Source: Pseudomonadota bacterium (lineage in GTDB: Bacteria; Pseudomonadota; Gammaproteobacteria; Xanthomonadales; Rhodanobacteraceae). From it: a stretch of 48,901 nt of DNA. The notes under the pieces were generated by a model. The model ran no database searches, was not told where the DNA came from, and saw only the letters and a program-made list of their open reading frames with translations. A program made the position numbers and the translations under genes. How positions within the stretch are numbered: position 1 is the stretch's first letter; every line of letters begins with the position of its first letter. Positions 1 through 8,762 of the stretch are shown in pieces. The stretch lies in contig JAKAEJ010000007.1 of assembly GCA_021818335.1 (NCBI GenBank), positions 1 to 48,901 of the forward strand. Reading direction: 5' to 3'.

Positions 1-759
1 GACGACCCCGCGCACAGCCCCCACGTCGATGCACAGGAGCTGGCGCATATCCGGCCAGCGGGTTCCGCGCGAGCGGCGGAGGCACCGCCCTCGACCTCGA
101 CCCACGGCGGCCGAGGCGGCCTCTGGCGGTTCCTGTTGCGCGATCCCACGCTGCTGGCCAATGACTGGGCGTTCTTCGTCTTCGGCTATTTCCTGTTTTT
201 CTTCATGACCTGGCTGCCGAGCTACCTGGGCCAGGCCTATGGCCTGAAGCTGTCGGTCGTGGGCTGGTTCGCGGTGCTCCCGTGGGGTTGCGCCACGCTG
301 ATGCTGTGGGCGACCGGCTACCTTTCCGATGCCTTGCTGCGCGCAACCGGCAGTTTGCGCATCGCCCGCTCGCACCCGATCTGGGTCACGCAATTGCTGG
401 CGGGCCTCTGCCTCCTGCCGGTGATCTTCATCCACCGACTGGACGTGGCGCTGGTCTCGATCACGCTGGCGGTCGGCCTGTCGATGGCCGCCAACGCCTG
501 CTTCTATGCGGTCAACGTGGATGTCGCGCGCTCCCGGTCGGGCACGGCGCTGGGCGTCATGGACACCTTTTTCGCGGCCTCCGGCTTCATTGCCCCCGCG
601 CTCACCGGGTGGCTGGTGCAGGCGACGGGGCATTACCGCGCCGCCTTCGGGCTGCTGGCGTTGCTGGCCGCGTCCTCGGTGGTCGTCGTGCTCGTGTTCC
701 ACCGACCGGACCGCAGCGCGCGGAGCGCCCCGGGCGCACTGGCGCCACCCGAGCCCTAG
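1..759 (+). CDS. MFS transporter, C-terminal part (5' end outside window)
   Basis: The frame is open from the first base, so the gene starts upstream of the window. The first ~45 residues form a polar Ala/Pro-rich stretch typical of the cytosolic central loop between the two six-helix halves. About six hydrophobic segments follow, beginning with an aromatic helix (FFVFGYFLFFFMTWLPSYLG). The WLPSYL and 'GTALGVMDTFFAASGFIAP' type segments resemble the anion:cation symporter (ACS) branch of the major facilitator superfamily, whose members import sugar acids and other organic anions. The substrate cannot be read from this part. The C-terminal tail is short and Pro/Ala-rich. Nothing ties it functionally to the downstream hydrolase gene, which begins 75 bases later with its own possible promoter. 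Confidence 0.85.
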   Translation, partial: DDPAHSPHVDAQELAHIRPAGSARAAEAPPSTSTHGGRGGLWRFLLRDPTLLANDWAFFVFGYFLFFFMTWLPSYLGQAYGLKLSVVGWFAVLPWGCATLMLWATGYLSDALLRATGSLRIARSHPIWVTQLLAGLCLLPVIFIHRLDVALVSITLAVGLSMAANACFYAVNVDVARSRSGTALGVMDTFFAASGFIAPALTGWLVQATGHYRAAFGLLALLAASSVVVVLVFHRPDRSARSAPGALAPPEP

Positions 760-769
760 CGTCTTGCCA

Positions 770-799
770 TTGTCAGCTGCCGCAACCCGCAGCTAGGCT
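770..799 (+). promoter_or_regulatory. Possible sigma-70 promoter for the hydrolase-natAB operon
   Basis: TTGTCA (770-775) is followed after 18 bases by TAGGCT (794-799). The -35 is good and the -10 weak. It sits between the MFS stop codon and the start codon at 835, the only gap in front of this operon. Confidence 0.3.
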
Positions 800-834
800 T
801 TGGCCTCCGCCCAGCCGATTGGAGCCGTCACCGC

Positions 835-2391
835 ATGAAGCGACGAACCCGCCTGTTCCTCGCCGCGCTGGCCGGGGCGCTGGCCTTCGGCGGACCCTGG
901 CTGTGGCGCCACCGTGCGGTCGTGTGGACGCCGGCCGCGCCGGCCACGGCGGCGCCAACCTACCGGCTGGGCTCGGTCACGTTCGTGCCCTGCACGCTGC
1001 GCCAACCCCACTCGGGCCTGGCCACCCACGCGTGGTGTGCGCCATTCCGGGTGCCCGAGGACTGGGCCCATCCGGCGGGGCCGACGATCGCGCTGCGGCT
1101 GGCGCTGATCCGCTCCCGCGCCGCCCGACCGGCCCGGGACCTGATGGTGCCGATTGCCGGCGGTCCCGGCCAGTCGATCATCGATTCCTGGCCCGAGATG
1201 GCACCGGCGCTCGATGGCGTGCTCGCGCATCGCAGCGTCGTCCTGCTCGACCAACGCGGGACCGGGGGCTCGACGCCCCTCACCTGCCCGAAGGCGGCGC
1301 CTGCCCACGCCGCATCGGCGCCCGCGCCGGATCGCCTCTCGCCACGCTCCCGGCGGAAGGCCCTCGACGCCGAGGTGCGCGCGTGCCTGGGAACCCTGCG
1401 CGCGCGCGGGCTCCATCCGGCCGACTTCACGACCACCCAGTTCGTCGCCGACCTGGCCGCACTGCGCCACGCGCTCGGCAACCCCCCGTTCGACCTGGTG
1501 GGCGTGTCCTACGGTACGCGCGTCGCCCAGCAGTTCGCGATGCGCCACCCGGCCGCCGTGCGCAGCATGGTCCTCGACAGCGTCGTGCCCAACGCGCTGA
1601 TCCTGGGCCAGGATTTTGGCGTCAACCTGGATGCCGCGCTGCATGCCGATTTCGACCTCTGCAAGAGCGAGCCTGGGTGCACCCAGACCTTCGGCAACCC
1701 GTGGGACACGCTCGTCGGACTCAAGCGCGCACTGGCGAAGAACACGCCCGAGGTCCGGTTCCGGGGGCCAGGAGACTATGCGCCCGCGCAGGAACCGCTG
1801 ACGCCGGGCCGGCTGGTCGGCCTGGTCCGGCTCTATGCATACTCGTCACTGACGGCGGCGCTGCTGCCGCTGACGATCCATGCCGCCAGTCGGGGGCACT
1901 ACGGACCGCTCCTGGCGCAAAGCCGGTTCATCGCGCACAGCCTCAGCCACACCCTTGACGACGGGCTGCAGTTGTCGGTGGTTTGCAGCGAAGATGCGCC
2001 CTGGCTGAAGGCGACGCAGCGCGAGGCGACCACGCTGCTGGGCGACCGCTACATCCGCGAATTGCAGGCGCAGTGCGCGATCTGGCCCCGCGGTGCCATG
2101 CCCCGCGATTTCCACGCGCCGCTGCGGAGTTCGGTGCCGACACTGCTGCTGGCAGGCCAGTTCGACCCGGTCACGCCACCCCGCTATGCGCGAGAGGTCC
2201 TCCGCGGGCTCGGCGACGGACGCCTGCTCATCGCCCCCGGGCAAGGCCACAACGTCATCGGCGCCGGCTGCATGCCGCGCCTCGTCCGGCGCTTCATCAA
2301 CCGCATCCAGCCGCGCAAGCTCGACGCACGATGCCTCGACGCGCTGAAGCCGACGCCTCCCTTCCTCAACTACAACGGCGGTGCGCCATGA
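835..2391 (+). CDS. Secreted S33-family alpha/beta hydrolase (tripeptidyl aminopeptidase-like)
   Basis: A 518-residue protein with an N-terminal hydrophobic segment after KRRTR (residues ~6-25), suggesting export or a membrane anchor. The alpha/beta hydrolase fold is shown by the oxyanion-region motif AGGPGQS (108-114), DQRGTGGS, and the nucleophile elbow GVSYGT with Ser225. The other likely triad residues are Asp444 (GQFDPVTPP) and His472 (GQGHNVIG). The C-terminal part matches the TAP-like domain of Streptomyces tripeptidyl aminopeptidases and proline iminopeptidase relatives (peptidase family S33), which remove N-terminal residues or short peptides. Its stop overlaps the start of the ABC ATPase gene (ATGA), so the three genes to 4321 are probably one transcript. 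Whether the exporter acts on a product of this enzyme is unknown. Confidence 0.85.
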   Translation: MKRRTRLFLAALAGALAFGGPWLWRHRAVVWTPAAPATAAPTYRLGSVTFVPCTLRQPHSGLATHAWCAPFRVPEDWAHPAGPTIALRLALIRSRAARPARDLMVPIAGGPGQSIIDSWPEMAPALDGVLAHRSVVLLDQRGTGGSTPLTCPKAAPAHAASAPAPDRLSPRSRRKALDAEVRACLGTLRARGLHPADFTTTQFVADLAALRHALGNPPFDLVGVSYGTRVAQQFAMRHPAAVRSMVLDSVVPNALILGQDFGVNLDAALHADFDLCKSEPGCTQTFGNPWDTLVGLKRALAKNTPEVRFRGPGDYAPAQEPLTPGRLVGLVRLYAYSSLTAALLPLTIHAASRGHYGPLLAQSRFIAHSLSHTLDDGLQLSVVCSEDAPWLKATQREATTLLGDRYIRELQAQCAIWPRGAMPRDFHAPLRSSVPTLLLAGQFDPVTPPRYAREVLRGLGDGRLLIAPGQGHNVIGAGCMPRLVRRFINRIQPRKLDARCLDALKPTPPFLNYNGGAP

Positions 2392-3122
2392 TCGAGGTGC
2401 GCGGCTTGCGCAAGGCCTTTGGCACCGTGCAGGCGGTGGACGGGGTTGAATTCATCGCGCGCGATGGCGCCATCACCGGCCTGCTCGGCCCCAACGGCGC
2501 CGGGAAGACCACCACGCTGAGGATGCTCTACACCCTGATGCGCCCGGATGCAGGAAGCATCCTGGTGGACGGACTCGATGCCGTGCGCAATACGCTCGCC
2601 GTCCGCGAGCACCTGGGCGTCCTTCCGGATGCGCGTGGCCTCTACAAGCGGCTGACCGCCCGCGAGAACATCGCCTACTTCGCGCGGCTGCACGGGCTCT
2701 CCGGCGCCGCGGTCCGCGCGCGCGTTGACGAGATGGTGGCGCTCCTGGACATGCAGGACATCGCCGCGCGCCGCACCGAAGGCTTCTCGCAGGGCCAGCG
2801 CGTCAAGGTGGCGTTGGCCCGCGCCCTGGTCCACGACCCGCGCAACATCATCCTGGATGAACCGGGGAACGGGCTCGACGTCATGGCCACGCGCGCATTG
2901 CGCGCCTTCCTGCGGAACCTGCGCAACGAAGGTCGATGCGTGCTCTTTTCCAGCCACATCATGCAGGAGGTGGCAGCCCTGTGCGACCGCATCATCGTCA
3001 TCGCGCACGGCCGGGTGGTGGCCGAAGGAAGCCCCGACGAATTGCGCGCGCGCACCGGGGCCGCCACCCTCGAGGACGCTTTCGTCAGCCTGATCGGTAG
3101 CGGCGAGGGACTTGCGGCATGA
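2388..3122 (+). CDS. natA: ABC transporter ATP-binding protein, NatA-like
   Basis: A 244-residue nucleotide-binding subunit. Walker A is GPNGAGKTT (34-42). The Q-loop region follows LGVLPDARGLY, the signature is FSQGQ in place of LSGGQ, Walker B is NIILDEP, and the switch His lies in SSHIMQE. The short length and the 'LPDARGLYKRLTARENI' region match the NatA/CcmA/DrrA-like exporters. Bacillus NatAB exports sodium ions and relatives export small toxic molecules. It overlaps both neighbours by four bases: the hydrolase stop at its ATG and its own stop with the permease ATG. The symbol reflects family similarity only. The sequence does not show the substrate. Confidence 0.85.
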   Translation: MIEVRGLRKAFGTVQAVDGVEFIARDGAITGLLGPNGAGKTTTLRMLYTLMRPDAGSILVDGLDAVRNTLAVREHLGVLPDARGLYKRLTARENIAYFARLHGLSGAAVRARVDEMVALLDMQDIAARRTEGFSQGQRVKVALARALVHDPRNIILDEPGNGLDVMATRALRAFLRNLRNEGRCVLFSSHIMQEVAALCDRIIVIAHGRVVAEGSPDELRARTGAATLEDAFVSLIGSGEGLAA

Positions 3123-4321
3123 GCAAAGGACGATTCCGCACCGGATTGCACGCAGCGGTCACCGTATACCTCAAGGAGGTCCGGGAAAACCTGCGCGACA
3201 AGCGTACCGTCATCAATGCGCTGATCACGGGCCCCCTCCTGGGACCGGTCCTGTTCGGGATGATTTTCAGCTTCACCCTGCAACGACAACTGGCCGAGGC
3301 GGAAAAACCCCTGCCGGTGCCCGTCGTCGGCGCGCAGTACGCTCCCAACCTCCTGCATGCACTCGAGGCCCAGGGACTGGTCGCCAAGCCTGCGCCCACG
3401 GACCCCGCCGCCGCCATCCGTTCGCATGCGGCGCGGGTGGTGATGGTGATCCCCAAGCGATTCGAGCAAGCCTGGCGCAAGGGCGAACCGGCGGGGGTCG
3501 AGCTCTACTACGACTCGGCGCGCCAGGACAGCGGGACACCGGTGCGGCGACTGAAGAAGATGCTGCAGGCGTATGCCTCGACACTGGCGGCGCAACGCCT
3601 GCTGGTTCGCGGCCTCTCGCCCGTCTTGATGCGCCCCGTGGTGCCCGAGGACCGCGATCTGGCGACGCCCCAATCACGCAGCGCGCTGATGTTCTCGATA
3701 TTGCCGTATTTCTTCGTGCTCACCGTGTTCCTCGGCGGGATGTACCTCGCCATCGACACGACGGCAGGCGAGCGCGAACGGCAATCACTCGAGCCCCTGC
3801 TGTCGAACCCGGTCGGGCGTGGGACGCTGTTGGCGGGCAAGCTTGCGGCGACCGTCAGCTTCGCGCTGGTCAGCCTGCTGCTGGCCACGGCCGCGTTCGG
3901 CGTCGTCGGCCGGTTCCTCCCGGTCGAGAAGCTGGACATCGTGCTCGACCTGGGGCCGCGGTTCGCCGCCTACCTGATGCTGCTGATGCTGCCGCTCGCC
4001 GTCCTGCTGGCGACGCTGCAGACGCTGGTGTCGGCCTACGCGAAGAGCTATCGCGAGGCGCAGACCTATCTCTCGATCCTGATGCTGCTGCCCGTCATCC
4101 CGTCCTTGCTCCTGGCGGTGATGCCGGTGCATGCCAAGCCCTGGATGTACGCGGTGCCGCTGCTGGGCCAGCAACTGGGGATCATGGACCTCGTCCGGGG
4201 CGAGGGCATCGGCTGGCCCCTCCTGGCTGCCGTCCTGGCCGGGACCAGCCTTGCCGCCGTCCTCGCCTTCGCCGTGACGCGCTGGCTCTATGCCAGCGAG
4301 CGCCTCGCGGTATCGACGTGA
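3119..4321 (+). CDS. natB: ABC transporter permease, NatB-like
   Basis: A 400-residue integral membrane partner of the preceding ATPase. The N-terminus (LKEVRENLRDKRT) is the usual start of NatB/ABC-2 type permeases. One transmembrane helix (~residues 35-58) precedes a periplasmic domain of about 140 residues, and five or so further helices begin near residue 185. The segment TTAGERERQSLEPLLSNP is the conserved ABC-2 coupling region. It overlaps the ATPase gene by four bases (ATGA) and is the last gene of the operon; rsgA converges on it from the other strand. Likely role: export of an ion or small molecule across the inner membrane together with the NatA-like subunit. The substrate is not deducible. 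Confidence 0.85.
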   Translation: MSKGRFRTGLHAAVTVYLKEVRENLRDKRTVINALITGPLLGPVLFGMIFSFTLQRQLAEAEKPLPVPVVGAQYAPNLLHALEAQGLVAKPAPTDPAAAIRSHAARVVMVIPKRFEQAWRKGEPAGVELYYDSARQDSGTPVRRLKKMLQAYASTLAAQRLLVRGLSPVLMRPVVPEDRDLATPQSRSALMFSILPYFFVLTVFLGGMYLAIDTTAGERERQSLEPLLSNPVGRGTLLAGKLAATVSFALVSLLLATAAFGVVGRFLPVEKLDIVLDLGPRFAAYLMLLMLPLAVLLATLQTLVSAYAKSYREAQTYLSILMLLPVIPSLLLAVMPVHAKPWMYAVPLLGQQLGIMDLVRGEGIGWPLLAAVLAGTSLAAVLAFAVTRWLYASERLAVST

Positions 4322-4378
4322 CCACCGGATCGGGTGCGCCGCAGGTCCGATCCCTGCCGATCGACCGGCGCAGCCCTC

Positions 4379-4394
4379 GCCCGGGACCCCGGGC
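4379..4394. terminator. Possible GC hairpin between convergent natB and rsgA
   Basis: GCCCGGG-AC-CCCGGGC is a perfect inverted repeat (stem 6 with a 4-base loop) between the two convergent stop codons. There is no T-run on either side, so intrinsic termination is uncertain. Confidence 0.3.
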
Positions 4395-4414
4395 TCGCGT
4401 GTCCGCGGAATCCA

Positions 4415-5470
4415 TCAACGGTCGCGCTGCCGCCGCCCGAGAAGACGCGGCGTCGGCCTGCGCTTGCGATCGAGCACCGCCTCCGAATGTGCTTCCTGGG
4501 CATCCCGTTCGGCACTCAGCTTCCGCCACGCCTGCCAACGCTCCGGGGCGATCTCGCCGGAATCCAGCGCCGCGCGAACGGCGCAACCGGGTTCGTTGGT
4601 ATGGCCGCAGTCACTGAAGCGACACGCCGCCGCGAGCGCGTCGAAGTCGGCGAACTGGGCGAGATCCTCGTCGCCCGTGAGCTTGAGCTCGCGCATGCCC
4701 GGCGTATCGATCAGGCAGGCACCGCCCGGCAGCGGCAGCAAGGCACGATGGCTGGTCGTGTGCCGCCCTCGGCTGTCGTGCTTCCGAACCGCACCGGTTG
4801 ACTGGCGCGGTTCGCCCAGCAACGCGTTGGTGAGCGTCGATTTCCCGGCACCCGACGACCCGACCAACGCCAGGGTCGCGCCCGGCGTCAGCCAGGGCGC
4901 GAGCAGGGTGCGTACCTGCGCGGCGTCCTTGGCATTGAGCGCAACGAACGGCACCTTCGCAGGCAGCGTCCGCACGAGCAGGGAGGCCTGCGTTGCGTGA
5001 TCGGGGTGGGCATCGGCCTTGGTCAGGACAACCACCGGCTGCGCCGCCGAACCTTCCACCAAGGCGAGGTACCGTTGCACGCGCGCCGGATTGAAGTCGC
5101 CGTCCAGTCCCATCAGGACGCAGACCGTGTCGACATTCGCGGCGATGGGCTGGCGGCTATAGCGTTCGCCCGCTGCCGCCCGCGCCAACAGGCCATGCCG
5201 CGGCAGGATCGCATCGATCTGCGCGGGCGCGCCCTCGCGCACGATCACGAAGTCCCCCACCACCGGCCGGCCCTCCGGCGCCAATCCCTTGCGCAGGAAG
5301 GCGGGCGCGGGCTGCGCGGTGAACGTGCGGGTGCCGTCGTGCAGGACGTATCCCGTGCGATGCTGTGCGGCGACGCGCGCCAGCGACTGCGTGGCGTCCA
5401 GGGATGGCCACGGAGCCGCAGGAGGCCAGCCGATGGACGCAAGCGCGATCCGGGCAATCTCGTCTTCCAT
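4415..5470 (-). CDS. rsgA: Ribosome small-subunit-dependent GTPase A
   Basis: A 351-residue, circularly permuted GTPase that helps mature the 30S ribosomal subunit. The N-terminal OB-fold region (~38-110) is followed by the G domain with motifs in permuted order: G4 TKAD (150-153), G1 GSSGAGKS (204-211), the switch region RGRHTT (234-239) and G3 DTPG (255-258). A C-terminal zinc knuckle is formed by Cys283, Cys288, His290 and Cys296. Length and motif order are as expected for RsgA (YjeQ). It is transcribed away from the aminotransferase gene, with 77 bases between the two starts, and ends facing natB. No defect is visible. Confidence 0.96.
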   Translation of the reverse strand: MEDEIARIALASIGWPPAAPWPSLDATQSLARVAAQHRTGYVLHDGTRTFTAQPAPAFLRKGLAPEGRPVVGDFVIVREGAPAQIDAILPRHGLLARAAAGERYSRQPIAANVDTVCVLMGLDGDFNPARVQRYLALVEGSAAQPVVVLTKADAHPDHATQASLLVRTLPAKVPFVALNAKDAAQVRTLLAPWLTPGATLALVGSSGAGKSTLTNALLGEPRQSTGAVRKHDSRGRHTTSHRALLPLPGGACLIDTPGMRELKLTGDEDLAQFADFDALAAACRFSDCGHTNEPGCAVRAALDSGEIAPERWQAWRKLSAERDAQEAHSEAVLDRKRRPTPRLLGRRQRDR

Positions 5471-5547
5471 GGGGCCATTATGCCGACCGCACGGCCCGCC
5501 ACCGCGCTGCTAGCATGGCGCGCCCCAATCCCCCGTCGTCCATTCGA

Positions 5548-6795
5548 ATGAACCCGGCATCACCGCTACCCGCCTCGCGACTGGCTGAAGTGCGCTACGA
5601 CATCCGCGGTCCGCTCAGCCAGCGGGCGCGCGAACTGGAACAGCAGGGCGTGGACCTGCTGCGCCTGAACATCGGCAATCCCGCGCGTTTTGGCCTGCAC
5701 GCGCCGGAGGCGCTGCGCGACGCCATGGCAGCCCATCTGCGCGATGCGGATGCCTACGGCCATGAGTTGGGGTTGGAAGCCGCGCGCGCTGCCTTGGTCC
5801 AGGACGCCGCCGCCCGTGGCGTCGCCGTTGCCGACGTGGAACACGTCTTCATCGGAAACGGCGTCAGCGAACTGATCGACATGGCCCTGCGCGCGCTGCT
5901 GGAGCCGGGCGACGAGGTGCTGCTGCCGCGCCCCGACTATCCACTCTGGAGTGCCGCCACGCGGCTCAACGGCGGATCTCCCCGCTACTACGACTGTCCC
6001 GCCGGTCGCGGGCACCTGCCGGACCCGGGGGAGATCGAGTCCCTGGTCACCCCGAGGACGCGGGCCCTGGTGCTGATCAATCCCAACAATCCGACGGGCG
6101 CGGTGTATCCGCGACCGCTGCTCGAGCAGCTCGTCGAATTGGCCGCGCGCCACGGTCTCCTGCTGCTCAGCGACGAAATCTACGAAGGCATCGTCTACGA
6201 CGGCGTGGAATCATTGCCGCTGGGACGCGTGGCGGGCGACGTGGCCTGCCTGAGCTTTGGCGGTCTTTCGAAAGTCTGGCGTGCCTGCGGCTACCGGTGC
6301 GGCTGGCTGCTGCTGAGCGGCGGGACGCGCGCGCTCAGGCCGCTGCGCGACGCGCTGCAGTTGCTGGCGGCGCTTCGCCTCTGCGCCAACCAGCTCGGCC
6401 AATGGGCCATTCCCGCGGCGCTGGAACGGCGCCGGGACATCGAGTCCATGACCGCGCCCGGGGGCCGCCTTCATGCGACCCGCGCAGCCCTGATCGAAGG
6501 CGTGGAGAACAGCGAATTCCTTGAATTGGTCGCTCCGGCCGGCGCGATTTACGGGTTTCCGGCCGTACGCCGCGACGTGCTGCCACGCTTCGACGACCAG
6601 TCGTTCGCGCTCGATCTGCTGGAGCACGAACACGTCCTGCTAACCCCGGGCAGCGGCTTCAATGTCACGGACAGCCGGCATCTGCGCCTGACCTTGCTGC
6701 CCCCGCCCGCGGTGATGACGGAAGTCCTCCGCCGCATCGAGCGGGCCCTGGCCCGCCGCGCGGAAGCCGCCATTCCTCGCACAGCGCGTGGCTGA
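5548..6795 (+). CDS. alaA: Alanine-type aminotransferase (AlaA-like, class I PLP enzyme)
   Basis: A 415-residue fold-type I aminotransferase. The opening SRLAEVRYDIRGPLSQRA and the block LNIGNPARFG are characteristic of E. coli AlaA (glutamate-pyruvate aminotransferase). Other conserved blocks are GNGVSELI, the PDYPLW substrate region, NPNNPTGAVY and SDEIYEGI. The PLP lysine is Lys242 in FGGLSKVWRACGYR. AlaA makes alanine from pyruvate and glutamate in the cytosol. An upstream in-frame ATG at 5515 would add 11 residues. The start at 5548 was preferred because it places the conserved block at the usual distance. The gene overlaps the next by eight bases, suggesting coupled translation. Confidence 0.85.
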   Translation: MNPASPLPASRLAEVRYDIRGPLSQRARELEQQGVDLLRLNIGNPARFGLHAPEALRDAMAAHLRDADAYGHELGLEAARAALVQDAAARGVAVADVEHVFIGNGVSELIDMALRALLEPGDEVLLPRPDYPLWSAATRLNGGSPRYYDCPAGRGHLPDPGEIESLVTPRTRALVLINPNNPTGAVYPRPLLEQLVELAARHGLLLLSDEIYEGIVYDGVESLPLGRVAGDVACLSFGGLSKVWRACGYRCGWLLLSGGTRALRPLRDALQLLAALRLCANQLGQWAIPAALERRRDIESMTAPGGRLHATRAALIEGVENSEFLELVAPAGAIYGFPAVRRDVLPRFDDQSFALDLLEHEHVLLTPGSGFNVTDSRHLRLTLLPPPAVMTEVLRRIERALARRAEAAIPRTARG

Positions 6796-7411
6796 AAAAC
6801 CCCTCCGACTGCTCGCCCTCGGCGATTCCTACACGATCGGCGAGGGCGTGCCGACGCCTGCATCCTGGCCGGCCCAGCTGGCGAATGGCCTGGCGGACAT
6901 TGGCCATCCGGCCGCCCCACCGGTGGTCCTTGCAAAGACCGGCTGGACGACCGACGAGCTGCTCGCCGCCATTCATCCGACTTCCCTGCATCCACCCTAC
7001 GACCTGGTGACGCTGCAGGTCGGCGTGAACGACCAGTACCGCGATCGCGCGCTGGCGTCGTTTCAGGCGGGGTACGACCTGCTCCTGCAGCGCGCGATCG
7101 CGCTCGCCGGCGGGCGGGCCGCGCGGGTGCTGGCGGTGTCCATCCCTGACTGGGGCGTCACGCCCTTCGGTGCCCGGGACCGACGCGGCCCGGCGGCCAT
7201 CGGCAAGGCCATCGACGCGTTCAACGCCTGCGCGGGGGAACGCGCGCGCGCGGCGGGCGTGTGGTGGGCGGACGTCACGGACGCCAGCCGCCGCGCCGGC
7301 TCCGCGCCCGGCATGGTGGCCGCCGACGACCTGCATCCCGGCGCCGGCCAATATGCCCTGTGGGTCCGGGAGTCGCTGCTTCCCGCATCCCGTCGCCTGC
7401 TCGGCGCGTGA
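6788..7411 (+). CDS. SGNH/GDSL-family esterase
   Basis: A 207-residue hydrolase of the SGNH superfamily starting at a GTG that overlaps the aminotransferase stop region. Block I is ALGDSYTIGEG with nucleophile Ser14, block III is VGVNDQYR, and block V supplies Asp180 and His183 (DDLHPG). The N-terminus has no hydrophobic signal, so the enzyme is probably cytosolic, unlike TesA. Family members hydrolyse acyl esters or thioesters. The ADVTDASRRA segment before block V is typical of small bacterial GDSL lipases. The specific substrate is unknown. Confidence 0.82.
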   Translation: MAEKPLRLLALGDSYTIGEGVPTPASWPAQLANGLADIGHPAAPPVVLAKTGWTTDELLAAIHPTSLHPPYDLVTLQVGVNDQYRDRALASFQAGYDLLLQRAIALAGGRAARVLAVSIPDWGVTPFGARDRRGPAAIGKAIDAFNACAGERARAAGVWWADVTDASRRAGSAPGMVAADDLHPGAGQYALWVRESLLPASRRLLGA

Positions 7412-7499
7412 ACCCGGGGAAGCGGGGCATGGCGTCGCACGCCCTGCAGTCGTTGTTGCGAGCAGTTATCATTCGCACCTCTCCCGCGGGATCCCATCC

Positions 7500-8750
7500 A
7501 TGTCCGCCACCCCCCGAGCGCCTCGGGCGCAACCCAGCCGCCGCTGGATCGCGTTCTTCGCCGTGCTGGGCCCGGGCCTGGTGGTCATGCTCGCGGACAC
7601 CGACGTCGGCAGTGTCATCACGGCCGCGCAGAGCGGCGCGCAATGGGGTTACCGGCTGCTCGTCTGGCAGCTGCTGCTGGTGCCCGTCCTTTACATCGTG
7701 CAGGAACTGACGGTGCGCCTCGGCATCTTCACGGGCAAGGGCCACGGCGAACTGATCCGGGAGCACTTCGGTTCTGCCTGGGCCTGGATCTCGGTGGGCG
7801 GGCTTGCCGTGGCCTCGATGGGCGCCATCGTCACGGAATTCTCGGGCGTGGCCGGCGTGGGTGAATTGTTCGGGGTGCCGCGGATCCCAAGCCTTGCCCT
7901 GGCCGCCGCGTTCCTGCTCCTGGTCGTCTGGACCGGCAGCTACCGCCGCGTCGAGCGCGTGGCGATCTTGCTGGGCCTTTTCGAACTGGCATTCGTGTGG
8001 GTCGCCATTCGCGCGCCCCTGGATGGCACCCAGGCGGCCCACGAATTCCTCGCGATGCCCCTGCACCACAGCGGCTACTGGTACCTCGTGGCCGCCAACA
8101 TCGGCGCGGTGATCATGCCGTGGATGGTCTTCTATCAGCAGTCGGCGGTGGCGGACAAAAAACTGACGCCGACCGACTACACGCACGCGCGGCTGGATAC
8201 CGCACTTGGCGCGCTGCTGACCCAGGTCATCATGGCGGCTGTGCTGATGGCCGCCGCGGCGACGCTGGCACGGCAGCACAGCAACGCACCGCTGGCGGAT
8301 GTGGGCCAGATTGCCGGTGCGCTGACCCCGATCCTCGGCCACGAGCTCGGCACCACGCTCTTCGGGCTCGGCATGCTGGGCGCAGCCATGGTGGCCGCGA
8401 TCGTGGTGGCGCTGGCCGCCGCGTGGGGCTTTGGCGAGGTCACGGGCTACAAGCACTCGCTCGAGCACCATCCACTCGAAGCGCCCTGGTTCTACATCGT
8501 CTTTAGCCTGGGCGTGATCGGCGGGGCGGCCGTCGTTGCGCTGGTACCCAACCTCGTGGCCCTCGCGGTGGGCGTCGAAGTCATGAACGCGTTGATGTTG
8601 CCCCTGGTCCTGGGACTGTTGGTGGCCCTGGCCGTGCGCGCGCTGCCGCTGGCCCACCGACCACGCGGGGCCTACCTCGGGGTCGTCATCGGGGTCGTCG
8701 CGCTGACCTCGGTGTTGGGAGTCTACGGCGGCCTTGCAACGCTCCTCTGA
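7500..8750 (+). CDS. Divergent NRAMP-family divalent metal transporter
   Basis: A 416-residue membrane protein with about 11 helices and the SLC11/NRAMP signature GPGLVVMLADTDVGS at the start of helix 1. The canonical metal-binding DPGN motif reads DVGS here (Asp35 kept, Asn replaced by Ser38). In helix 6 the canonical Ala-x-x-Met-x-His is kept as Ala203 and Met206, but the His is replaced by Trp208 (GAVIMPW). Classic NRAMPs import Mn2+ or Fe2+ with protons, and groups with altered metal-site residues include Mg2+ carriers, so selectivity is likely changed. The ATG at 7500 was chosen because it places GPGL at the usual distance from the N-terminus. The gene converges on srkA with 12 bases between stops. 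Confidence 0.85.
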   Translation: MSATPRAPRAQPSRRWIAFFAVLGPGLVVMLADTDVGSVITAAQSGAQWGYRLLVWQLLLVPVLYIVQELTVRLGIFTGKGHGELIREHFGSAWAWISVGGLAVASMGAIVTEFSGVAGVGELFGVPRIPSLALAAAFLLLVVWTGSYRRVERVAILLGLFELAFVWVAIRAPLDGTQAAHEFLAMPLHHSGYWYLVAANIGAVIMPWMVFYQQSAVADKKLTPTDYTHARLDTALGALLTQVIMAAVLMAAAATLARQHSNAPLADVGQIAGALTPILGHELGTTLFGLGMLGAAMVAAIVVALAAAWGFGEVTGYKHSLEHHPLEAPWFYIVFSLGVIGGAAVVALVPNLVALAVGVEVMNALMLPLVLGLLVALAVRALPLAHRPRGAYLGVVIGVVALTSVLGVYGGLATLL

Positions 8751-8762
8751 GGCCAGGCCCGG

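Noticed and set aside
282-1958. 558-codon frame over the MFS and hydrolase genes
   Set aside because: Arg/Pro/Gly-rich, no family resemblance, and it spans the boundary of two clear genes in other frames.
7412-7499. Mn2+ or Mg2+ riboswitch before the NRAMP gene
   Set aside because: The gap is only 88 bases, and no yybP-like or M-box-like helices could be drawn.
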